In this document: positions 1 to 6,086 of the stretch, in pieces
How positions within the stretch are numbered: position 1 is the stretch's first letter
Layout of the letters: each line of letters opens with the position of its first letter
Source: Verrucomicrobia bacterium UBA6354
Lineage (GTDB): Bacteria > Verrucomicrobiota > Kiritimatiellia > RFP12 > UBA1067
Assembly: GCA_002440145.1 (NCBI GenBank)
Contig: DJRS01000107.1
Location: 1 to 10,704, forward strand
Direction of reading: 5' to 3'
Length of the DNA: 10,704 nt
Translations under genes and position numbers: made by a program
The notes under the pieces: model-generated
Databases searched by the model: none
What the model saw: the letters and a program-made list of their open reading frames with translations, nothing else
What the model was told of the DNA's origin: nothing

Positions 1-335
1 TCGTCGATGAAGACGATGTCGCCGGGCTCGAGCGAGGTCAGAAGACCCGCCAGGTCGCCGGGCTTCGTGATGACGGGTCCGGATGTCGTCTTGACGTGCA
101 CGCCCATCGCCTCGCCGAGGATGTAGGAAAGCGTCGTCTTGCCCAGTCCGGGCGGGCCCGAGAACAGCACATGGTCGAGCGATTCGCCGCGGTTCTTCGC
201 CGCTTCGACCGCCAGCATAAGGCGGTCGCGCACCTTGGCTTGCCCCACGAAGCCGGAGAAGTCGGATGGCCGCAATCGGTTGTCGAACGCGGCATTGCGC
301 GTATTCAGCTCGTCGCTCTGTCTTTGGATGCTCAT
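1..335 (-). CDS. ruvB: Holliday junction branch migration ATPase RuvB (N-terminal 111 residues, cut by window edge)
   Basis: RuvB is the hexameric AAA+ motor that, with RuvA, drives branch migration of Holliday junctions in the cytoplasm during recombinational repair. The visible part has the family hallmarks. LRPSDFSGFVGQ (residues 21-32) corresponds to the usual LRP...FxGQ opening. GESLDHVLFSGPPGLGKTT (50-68) contains the Walker A lysine K66. TSGPVITKPGDLAGLLTSLE (84-103) follows, then the Walker B strand IVFID, whose glutamate codon is split by the window edge. The ATG at 335-333 is chosen because RuvB similarity starts shortly after it and the next upstream ATG (358-356) is out of frame. 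There is no Shine-Dalgarno motif before the start. A strong promoter sits immediately upstream, so the gene appears to be transcribed independently of the preceding operon. ruvA and ruvC are not in the window. Identity is secure; the C-terminal lid and DNA-binding domains lie outside the window. Confidence 0.96.
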   Translation of the reverse strand, partial: MSIQRQSDELNTRNAAFDNRLRPSDFSGFVGQAKVRDRLMLAVEAAKNRGESLDHVLFSGPPGLGKTTLSYILGEAMGVHVKTTSGPVITKPGDLAGLLTSLEPGDIVFID

Positions 336-346
336 CTTTTTGGACT

Positions 347-374
347 ATTATACCACATTCGGGCGTTCAATCAA
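347..374 (-). promoter_or_regulatory. Sigma70-type extended -10 promoter for ruvB
   Basis: Read on the minus strand, TTGATT (374-369) is followed after 16 bp by TATAAT (352-347), which is preceded by TGG (355-353). The result is a perfect TGnTATAAT extended -10 element. It is a marked AT-rich patch in otherwise GC-rich DNA. The -35 hexamer overlaps the TGA stop of the upstream phosphorylase gene (369-367). Six to seven bases after the -10 lies an A-rich run (342-337), so transcription should start about 4-7 bases before the ruvB ATG at 335. The motif and spacing are seen directly. Promoter activity and the start site are inferred. Confidence 0.8.
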
Positions 375-1662
375 TAGCGGCGAGGACGAGGGGCTGCGCA
401 GGAACGGGGTCCGCCGAAAAAGCGAAGGCCTTCAGGAGTTCCGCCGCGGCGCTTTCGAGCCCCTCGGGGCCTGCGGAGGTTTCGAGCGTCGCGAGCGGCG
501 ATCCCGTCGCGACACGGTCGCCCAGCCGCACGGCCAGCGTCACGCCCGCACGCGGATCGATCCGGTCGCCCGCCTTTTCCCGTCCCGCCCCCAGCTTAAG
601 CGCGACACGCGCGACTTTCTCGGCGTCGATCGCCGCGACATGGCCCGAACGCGGCGCCTGGACGCAGAACTTGGCGACAGGACCGGCGAAGCGGCGCTCG
701 AAAGCGTCCAGATCGCCTCCCTGCGCAGCGACCATCGCGGCGAATTTCGTATAGGCCGAACCGTCCGCGAGACGCACGCGGCAGAGATCGCGGGCGGCGT
801 CCAACGGAAGCCCCTTCTCGAGAGCGACCATGCGCGCGGCGAACTCGACGCAAAGCGCGGCGATTGGCTCGAGGTTCGGCGGAGGATTTTTCAGAAGGAC
901 GATCGCCTCCGCCACTTCGTTGGCGTTGCCGACGGCATAGCCGAGGGGCGCATCCATATTCGTCAAGAGCGCGGCGGACTTGCGCCCCGCCGCCCGGGCG
1001 CCCTGCACGAGCGCTTCCGCGAGTTCACGGGCTTCTTCGGGCGTTTTCATGAAGGCGCCGCGACCGAACTTGACGTCGAAGACGAGCGTGTGGGCCCCCT
1101 CCGCAAGTTTCTTGGAGAGAATGGAGCCGACGATCAAGGGAATGGACGCGACCGTTCCCGTGACGTCGCGCAACGCATAAAGCTTCTTGTCGGCCGGCGC
1201 GATTTCATCCGTCGCCACCGTCATCGAGACGCCCGTCTCCCCGACCACGCGGCGGAAGTCATCCAGCGAAAGCGCCGCGTTGTAGCCGGGGATCGACTCG
1301 AGCTTGTCGGCCGTCCCGCCCGTGATGCCGAGTCCGCGCCCAGTCAACGAAGGCACCGAAACGCCGCACGCGGCGGCAAGCGGCTGGATGACGAGGGAAA
1401 GCTTGTCGCCCACGCCGCCCGTGGAGTGCTTGTCGGCAGTCGGGACGTCCCAGGCGAGACACCGGCCCGAGCACATCATCGCATCCGTCAAATCCGCCGT
1501 CTCGCGTGCATTCATGCCGCGGCAGCAGATCGCCATCGCGAGCGCGCTCATCTGGTAGTCGGGTATTTCGCCGCGGGTGTAACCCTCGACGAAGTCGCGG
1601 ATTTCGGCCGAGCCGAGCGCCCGCCCTTCGCGTTTCTTGTCCAAAACAAACTTGGCGATCAT
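367..1662 (-). CDS. deoA: Thymidine / pyrimidine-nucleoside phosphorylase
   Basis: This 431-aa enzyme (E. coli DeoA is about 440) catalyses reversible phosphorolysis of thymidine or other pyrimidine nucleosides to free base and (deoxy)ribose-1-phosphate, in cytosolic nucleoside salvage. Visible motifs: KHSTGGVGDK (78-87, phosphate-binding); the family signature TGRGLGITGGTADKLE (107-122); YALRDVTGT (162-170); and SILSKKLAEG (180-189). H79, R165, S180 and K184 line up with E. coli H85, R171, S186 and K190. The C-terminal alpha/beta domain of the PYNP type follows. The ATG at 1662 is preceded 8 nt upstream by GGAGG and forms an ATGA overlap with the tlyA stop, implying coupled translation. The frame stays open about 300 codons further upstream, but that part overlaps tlyA and has no family similarity. 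Thymidine-specific DeoA versus broader PYNP cannot be decided by eye, so the symbol is provisional. No other deo genes are adjacent. Confidence 0.93.
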   Translation of the reverse strand: MIAKFVLDKKREGRALGSAEIRDFVEGYTRGEIPDYQMSALAMAICCRGMNARETADLTDAMMCSGRCLAWDVPTADKHSTGGVGDKLSLVIQPLAAACGVSVPSLTGRGLGITGGTADKLESIPGYNAALSLDDFRRVVGETGVSMTVATDEIAPADKKLYALRDVTGTVASIPLIVGSILSKKLAEGAHTLVFDVKFGRGAFMKTPEEARELAEALVQGARAAGRKSAALLTNMDAPLGYAVGNANEVAEAIVLLKNPPPNLEPIAALCVEFAARMVALEKGLPLDAARDLCRVRLADGSAYTKFAAMVAAQGGDLDAFERRFAGPVAKFCVQAPRSGHVAAIDAEKVARVALKLGAGREKAGDRIDPRAGVTLAVRLGDRVATGSPLATLETSAGPEGLESAAAELLKAFAFSADPVPAQPLVLAAID

Positions 1663-2402
1663 TCCGGTTTCCTCCAATAGGACAAATATTCGATATTCCC
1701 CATCTCCTTGCCGCGGACGGGGGACTCGCGCAGACCGAGGAGTTCGAGCCCGAGCGTTTCGCGGGCAAAGGCCACAATGCCGTCGCGCGCGGCGATACGC
1801 AGGTTCTCGTCCCGGACGAGTCCGCCCGGCGCATGGCCGCGCCCGACTTCGAACTGGGGTTTGATGAGCGCGACCGCTTCGCCACCCGGGGCGAGGACGT
1901 CGGCGATCGGCGGCAGGATGAGCTTGAGCGAGATGAAAGAGACATCGGTCACGGCGAGAACGGGCACGTCGGGCAAGTCGGCCGCGCGCATGTTCCGGGC
2001 GTTGAAGTTTTCGCGCACCCAGACGCGCGGGTCGACGCGAAGCTTGTAGGCGAGCTGGTTCGTCCCGACGTCGACCGCCATCACCTTGCGCGCGCCGTGC
2101 TGCAGAAGACAGTCCGTGAAACCGCCCGTCGAAGATCCGACGTCGAGACACGTCTTTCCTTTCGCCTCCAGCCCGAGCGGTCCGAAGTAGGCGAAAGCAC
2201 CTTCCAGCTTGTCGCCGCCGCGCGAGACGAAGCGGGGAGGGGCGTCGATCGCGACGGGGGTCGCGGGGTCGATCTGCCGCGACGCCTTCGTCTCGACTTG
2301 CCCGGCGACACGCACCTTGCCTTCCAGGACCAGTGCCTGGGCGCGCGTGCGGCTTTCGCACAGGCCCTTCTCCACGAGCAGCACGTCCAGTCGCTTTTTC
2401 AC
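1659..2402 (-). CDS. tlyA: TlyA-family rRNA 2'-O-methyltransferase (S4 domain plus FtsJ/RrmJ-type fold)
   Basis: TlyA methylates ribose 2'-OH groups of 16S and/or 23S rRNA using S-adenosylmethionine; in mycobacteria this underlies capreomycin sensitivity. The older 'hemolysin' name is historical. The 247-aa length is normal for the family. Residues 3-60 form an S4 RNA-binding domain (RLDVLLVEKGLCESRTRAQA...). SRGGDKLEGAF (60-70) begins the methyltransferase, with the SAM-binding loop DVGSSTGGF (87-95) and acidic AVDVG (109-113). The catalytic K-D-K-E set can be placed at K65, D153 (TDVSF), K181 (IKPQFE) and E238 (NIEYL), close to the K69/D154/K182/E238 numbering of M. tuberculosis TlyA. The start is GTG at 2402-2400, overlapping the PEGA gene's TGA as GTGA. 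There is no convincing Shine-Dalgarno motif, so expression probably depends on coupling to the upstream gene. Its own stop overlaps the phosphorylase start by 4 bp. It appears intact. Confidence 0.94.
   Translation of the reverse strand: MKKRLDVLLVEKGLCESRTRAQALVLEGKVRVAGQVETKASRQIDPATPVAIDAPPRFVSRGGDKLEGAFAYFGPLGLEAKGKTCLDVGSSTGGFTDCLLQHGARKVMAVDVGTNQLAYKLRVDPRVWVRENFNARNMRAADLPDVPVLAVTDVSFISLKLILPPIADVLAPGGEAVALIKPQFEVGRGHAPGGLVRDENLRIAARDGIVAFARETLGLELLGLRESPVRGKEMGNIEYLSYWRKPE
1671..1675 (-). promoter_or_regulatory. Shine-Dalgarno site deciding the phosphorylase start
   Basis: GGAGG on the minus strand, 8 nt before the ATG at 1662-1660, sits inside the last codons of tlyA (those for YWRK). 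It selects this ATG out of a reading frame that is open for about 300 further codons upstream. With the ATGA stop/start overlap it suggests both direct initiation and translational coupling. Confidence 0.75.
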
Positions 2403-3742
2403 TTTGCGTTTTCGTATTTCGTGTTTCCCGCGGACAGGGGTGTGACACGGCGGACGGTTTCGCGCATGAAGGTACGCGAAACGCCGAGCGCCACCTCGAC
2501 CTGCAGAGACGTCTCGTCCTGTCCGAGCAAAACGCCGCGATAGGTTCCGGTATCGGTCTCAAGCTCGATGTCGGGCGTGAAGATGCGCCGCATGGTTATC
2601 TTGAGCGGCAGGATGCGCGAAGATTCCGCCTTTACGACGCGCGCATATTCGGCGTAGCCTTCCGCCTTGGCGAGCAGCGTGTGTTCACCCTCCTTGACAT
2701 TGGGGATCTGAAGAAGGTCGCTCAGCGTGGCGGAGGGGTCGGACGAACGCGAAAGGCCGCAGTACCGCCCATCCAGATAGATCTTGACGCCGCTCGGAGA
2801 CGTGCGGACGTCGAAACCACCCATCACGTTGCGCAGACGAAGTTCCTCGACGACCGTTTGGCCGTTCCCCACGCGAACGGGCTTTTCGACCGTTCCGTAG
2901 CCTTCCAACTCGGCGCGCACCGTGTAGGATCCCGGCCGGAGCCCGTTCAATGCGCACGCACCCTTCCCCTGCGCGACATCGTCAACGTAAATGCGCGCGG
3001 ATTCGGGGACCGTCGCGATCCTGAGCGTGCCCGGCAAGCCTTCAAGCCGTATGAACACATTCTGGCTCTCGCCCGCGTTCAACGCGAATTCGCGCACTTC
3101 CTCGGCATAGCCGTCCAGCGTCAGCGTGACCGTGGCGCGCCCCTTGGGGATGCGCTTGACGAGGAGCGGCGTTTTGCCGCGTGCAATGCCGTTTACCGTG
3201 ACGGATGCGCCTTCCGGGTCGCTCGTGATCTGCAGGGTGCCGCTGTCCAGCAGGAGCGTCTCCTTTTTGACAAGCGGCGTGCGTCCGTCGAACTTGACTT
3301 CCACCGTGCGCGATTGCCAACCCGGTTTCTGCAGAAGCAGCCGGTACGTGCCGCCGGCGTCAAGCGAAGTGACAAGACGCGGCGTCGTGCCCAGGGAAAG
3401 ACCGTCCAGGGAAATGTCGCATTTGGCAGGCTCGGACTGCAGAAGGAGAAGCCCCTTTACGGGAACAAGCTCCGCATACTGGGACGAATACGCGCCTTCC
3501 TGGACGGTAAAGAAGAGTTCCGCCGGCTCGTAATCCGGAAGGAGCAGCGTCGCATGGTGGTTTCCGGGACGGATGTCGAACAGCCGAAGCGGCGTCTGGC
3601 CGCGCACCTTGCCGTCAACAAGGACTTTCGCGCCTTTCGGGGAACTGCGGAAATCGACGCGCCCGGCCCGCGAATCGGCCCGGGCGGGCATCCCCAGAAT
3701 CGCGGCCGCCAGACCCGCCAGAATGAATGCCGTCTTTTTCAT
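2399..3742 (-). CDS. Exported protein with five PEGA repeats and a C-terminal beta domain
   Basis: This 447-aa protein has an N-terminal signal peptide (KK, hydrophobic run at about 4-19, likely cleavage after ARA at residue 22). No lipobox cysteine is visible, so it is probably periplasmic or surface-exposed. Five PEGA repeats follow, each with the pattern 'xSxPxGAxVxVDGxxxGxTPlxxxxxxxGxhxvxlxxxGY': about 28-74, 98-145, 169-215, 239-284 and 309-366. The fifth carries an insertion rich in Ser, Asp and Leu (about 331-346). The last ~60 residues (TPDIELETDTGTYRGVLL...RRVTPL, 389-436) look like a small beta-barrel, SH3- or LSm-like, by pattern only. PEGA repeats are beta-sandwich modules common on envelope proteins; no enzymatic residues are seen. 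The ATG at 3742 overlaps the FHA gene's stop (ATGA), with a weak AAGGCGG upstream, and its own stop overlaps tlyA. Coupling to the FHA gene suggests a shared envelope function. The specific role is unknown. Confidence 0.85.
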   Translation of the reverse strand: MKKTAFILAGLAAAILGMPARADSRAGRVDFRSSPKGAKVLVDGKVRGQTPLRLFDIRPGNHHATLLLPDYEPAELFFTVQEGAYSSQYAELVPVKGLLLLQSEPAKCDISLDGLSLGTTPRLVTSLDAGGTYRLLLQKPGWQSRTVEVKFDGRTPLVKKETLLLDSGTLQITSDPEGASVTVNGIARGKTPLLVKRIPKGRATVTLTLDGYAEEVREFALNAGESQNVFIRLEGLPGTLRIATVPESARIYVDDVAQGKGACALNGLRPGSYTVRAELEGYGTVEKPVRVGNGQTVVEELRLRNVMGGFDVRTSPSGVKIYLDGRYCGLSRSSDPSATLSDLLQIPNVKEGEHTLLAKAEGYAEYARVVKAESSRILPLKITMRRIFTPDIELETDTGTYRGVLLGQDETSLQVEVALGVSRTFMRETVRRVTPLSAGNTKYENAK

Positions 3743-5091
3743 TTCGCACCGCCTTTCTTCGCCGCACGCAGGCGGCTGTCAATCTCGATCAGTTTGGCGT
3801 TCGCCTCTTTGTGCCGCGGATCGCCTTTGTCGGGAATCAAGTCGCACAAAACGCGCAATTGCGCGCGCGCTTCCGCCCAATCGCCGAGATTTATCGCCTT
3901 GTTCGCGAGGAAGCGCTGTTCACGGTAGCGGCCGTCCAACTCGGCTTCGGCGCTCTCGAGCTTGACCTTCACCCCGGCAAAATGCGGCGGCTTGGGGTCG
4001 ACCGTCTCCAAATAGAACAACGACTCCCTGTACGCCTGGATTGCCGCGCCGAGATTGCCGTATTCGACATCGCGCTCATCCCATTTCATGTCGCCCGTTT
4101 CTTCGCTGGCGAGGCTGAGTTCGACCAGTTTCTCGCGCGAATACTGTATCGCCCAGATTCCGAGCTCGTTGCGCGAAAACGTCTCGAGCGCTTCGCGCAC
4201 GGCGGTGAACGCGGCCGGTTCGGGGACATTCTCGACCAGCACGTCCTTCACGCCTCCGTCGCGCACGACGCGCACGCGCCTCGACTTCAGCTCGTTCGCC
4301 TCCGAGACGGCCACGCCGCTGTAGACGGCGTCCAGCTCCGGCCAGCCGGCCGTCTTGAAAATGGCGTCCACGTGCGCGAGGGACTCCGGCGACAATTTCG
4401 CGCTCTTGTCGACATGGCGGTTCTCGCCGGGCACATCATCGCTCACGACCCGCAGGACGGCGTCCGGACCGATAGTCATCTGATAGCGGAAGATGTGCGA
4501 GCCGTCGGCTTCGACGTTCTCGTAGTAAAGGGCGAAAAAGCCGTTCTGGACGCCCGCAAGCGGAAGTTGCCGCGCATGCTCGCCGGGAGACTCCGTTTCG
4601 CGCTCAGGCGGGAACAGGAAGAACCATCCCGCGCCGGCCAGGACAAGGAGCCCGAGCCCCCACAGAATCGCCTGCATCCAGGGTGCGCGGCGCCCCCCGG
4701 ACGGCTTGGACGGCGCGGTCTCCGGAGCATTCCCGCCAGCCGCTTGCGGCTCGAGGCCGAGATCGACCGTGGCAGACTGGGCCTCCGCGCCCGCATCCAC
4801 CACGCGCAGACGCGTTTCGCCGATCTCGATCACGTCGCCCGCATGCAACGCGCATGGCTCGGACTTGACCGCGACGCCGTTGACGTAGGTTCCGTTCGCG
4901 CTAGCCAGATCCACAATACGCGGCTCTTCCGCGGCGAATTCGATCAGGCAATGGTTGCGCGAAAGTTCCTCGTCGGGAATGCACAAATCGTTGGACGACG
5001 CGCGCCCGATGCGCAAGCCCGACCCGGGAACCGCACAACGGCGTCCGGCGCCCGCGCCTGAGATTTGAACCAATTCTATCTTCCTGTCCAT
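3739..5091 (-). CDS. FHA-domain transmembrane protein with extracytoplasmic TPR-like region
   Basis: Residues 1-100 of this 450-aa protein are a complete forkhead-associated domain, a phospho-threonine peptide reader: IGR (28-30), SRNH (44-47) and DLASANGTYVNG (61-72) retain the conserved Arg, Ser, His and Asn positions. A low-complexity Ala/Glu/Pro linker (101-136) ends in basic residues (K129, R134, R135) before one membrane helix (about 137-160). The positive-inside pattern puts the FHA domain in the cytoplasm and residues 165-450 outside. The outer part has a beta-rich unit of unrecognised family (about 183-295), then helical pairs resembling TPRs (about 343-435: GNLGAAIQAYRESLFYLE and GDWAEARAQLRVLCDLIP). 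The start is ATG at 5091; GGAG lies 11 nt upstream and a GTG inside that motif is less likely. It follows a TadC-type gene by 32 bp and overlaps the PEGA gene by 4 bp. FHA proteins are known accessories of Tad and type II/VI secretion loci, so a secretion or envelope-assembly role is inferred. Confidence 0.85.
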   Translation of the reverse strand: MDRKIELVQISGAGAGRRCAVPGSGLRIGRASSNDLCIPDEELSRNHCLIEFAAEEPRIVDLASANGTYVNGVAVKSEPCALHAGDVIEIGETRLRVVDAGAEAQSATVDLGLEPQAAGGNAPETAPSKPSGGRRAPWMQAILWGLGLLVLAGAGWFFLFPPERETESPGEHARQLPLAGVQNGFFALYYENVEADGSHIFRYQMTIGPDAVLRVVSDDVPGENRHVDKSAKLSPESLAHVDAIFKTAGWPELDAVYSGVAVSEANELKSRRVRVVRDGGVKDVLVENVPEPAAFTAVREALETFSRNELGIWAIQYSREKLVELSLASEETGDMKWDERDVEYGNLGAAIQAYRESLFYLETVDPKPPHFAGVKVKLESAEAELDGRYREQRFLANKAINLGDWAEARAQLRVLCDLIPDKGDPRHKEANAKLIEIDSRLRAAKKGGAK

Positions 5092-5123
5092 GGTCTGGCA
5101 CACTCCTTTCTTGGACGCCCCGT

Positions 5124-6038
5124 CTACAGCAGGCCTTTGGAGGCCTGCGCCAAGATGGGACCGAGCAAAATGATGAATACGGCGGGGAAGATGCAGAGCA
5201 TCAACGGCCCGAGCATTTTCGTCGGCGCTTCGTGCGCTAGCTTCTCGGCGCGGTCGAAACGCCGGTCGCGCATTTGTTCCGCCTGTATGCGCAAAACCGA
5301 ACCGATCGACACGCCCAATTCGTCGGCCTGCACGAGCGCGAAAGCGACGGCCTTCAAATCGGGCTGGCCGACGCGTTTGGCCATGTTGGCGAGCGCCGCG
5401 CGGCGCGAAAGTCCGACCTGCACCTCTTTTGTCATGCGCAAAAGCTCCTCGTTCAGGGGATCCATCCTCCGCGAGGCGCAATTGCGCTGCAGGGCGCCCA
5501 TGAAATCCATGCCCGCTTCGACGGAGAGCGTCAGCAGGTCCAGCACGAACGGGAGGGCCTTTGCGATCGCCTCCTGCCGCCGGCGGAGCGCGCTGCGCAG
5601 CCACAGGCGGGGCTGGAGGACAAAGAGCGCGAGCCCGGCCAGACAGAGCGGGAAGCCTGCGTCCGCGAACGGCGAACGCGGCAGTATCGCGCCCAGTCCG
5701 CATACGAGAACGCTCCATGCGACACCCGCGACGGCAGGACACAGAATCTGCAACGCGGCAAACTCGCGCCCCGAGAGGAGCCCCTCGAATCCGGCCGAGA
5801 CAAGATCCCTGCCGTTCTTTTCGATCGCGCGCGCAAAGAAAGGACGGTCCAGAAAACGGTCGAGGTTCCCCACGTACGGCAGGAGAAGCTTGAACGCCAG
5901 CGGCAACGCGCGCGCCTGGCGGCGTCCGTCGGCGAGCGTCACGTACGTCACTTCGCGCGCCACGCTTGCCGCATACCAGGCGAAGCCCGCCGCGGCCAGC
6001 GCCCACGCCATTGTCATGACAACTTTCAAAGCAGCCAT
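5124..6038 (-). CDS. TadC-type (T2SS-F domain) inner-membrane protein
   Basis: This 304-aa protein matches the single-T2SSF-domain TadB/TadC group, the platform proteins of Tad (Flp) pili and related secretion machines. Hydrophobic segments are visible at about 4-24, 97-119, 126-146 and 275-296. The conserved cytoplasmic T2SSF domain runs from about 158 to 270: LPFVLDLLTLSVEAGMDF, then EVQVGLSRRAALANMAKR, then DELGVSIGSVLRIQAEQMRDRR with a basic run before the last membrane helix LGPLMLCIFPAVFIILLGP. The topology and the 'R..RAE..A' turn favour TadC over TadB, but this is a family-level call. The start is ATG at 6038, with AAGGGGGA 10 nt upstream. No TadA ATPase, pilin or secretin lies in the window. 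It follows metG by 48 bp and precedes the FHA gene by 32 bp, and a GC-rich hairpin spans its last codons. Confidence 0.88.
   Translation of the reverse strand: MAALKVVMTMAWALAAAGFAWYAASVAREVTYVTLADGRRQARALPLAFKLLLPYVGNLDRFLDRPFFARAIEKNGRDLVSAGFEGLLSGREFAALQILCPAVAGVAWSVLVCGLGAILPRSPFADAGFPLCLAGLALFVLQPRLWLRSALRRRQEAIAKALPFVLDLLTLSVEAGMDFMGALQRNCASRRMDPLNEELLRMTKEVQVGLSRRAALANMAKRVGQPDLKAVAFALVQADELGVSIGSVLRIQAEQMRDRRFDRAEKLAHEAPTKMLGPLMLCIFPAVFIILLGPILAQASKGLL
5129..5148 (-). repeat. GC-rich stem-loop across the 3' end of tadC-like gene
   Basis: GCAGGCCT and AGGCCTGC form a perfect 8-bp inverted repeat around a 4-nt loop (TTGG on plus, CCAA on minus). It covers the codons for the last residues of the TadC-type protein, just before its TAG stop. 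No T-run follows, so it is not a standard intrinsic terminator. An mRNA-processing or stability role between tadC and the FHA gene is possible. Confidence 0.55.
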
Positions 6039-6086
6039 CGCTCTCGAATCCCCCTTCTCGCGCTGTGCGGCGTACGCCCCCGTTCT

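Noticed and set aside
356..358. ATG upstream of the proposed ruvB start
   Set aside because: It is out of frame with ruvB and hits a stop within nine codons. It also lies upstream of the -10 box.
139..1680. A 513-codon plus-strand open frame antisense to ruvB and the phosphorylase
   Set aside because: Arg-rich composition, no family similarity, and crosses two well-identified minus-strand genes and the promoter between them.
1663..2562. The 300 extra codons open upstream of the phosphorylase start in the same frame, as a possible fusion domain
   Set aside because: This stretch overlaps tlyA in another frame, is Arg-rich and featureless, and a good GGAGG site marks the internal ATG at 1662.
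2333..5061. Plus-strand open frames (2333-3928 and 3727-5061) antisense to the PEGA and FHA genes
   Set aside because: No ribosome-binding site or domain pattern that I can see; explained as coding-strand shadows.
6069..6078. Perfect 10-bp palindrome GGCGTACGCC in the metG-tadC gap
   Set aside because: About ten perfect 10-bp palindromes are expected by chance in a window this size, and no promoter-like hexamers accompany it.
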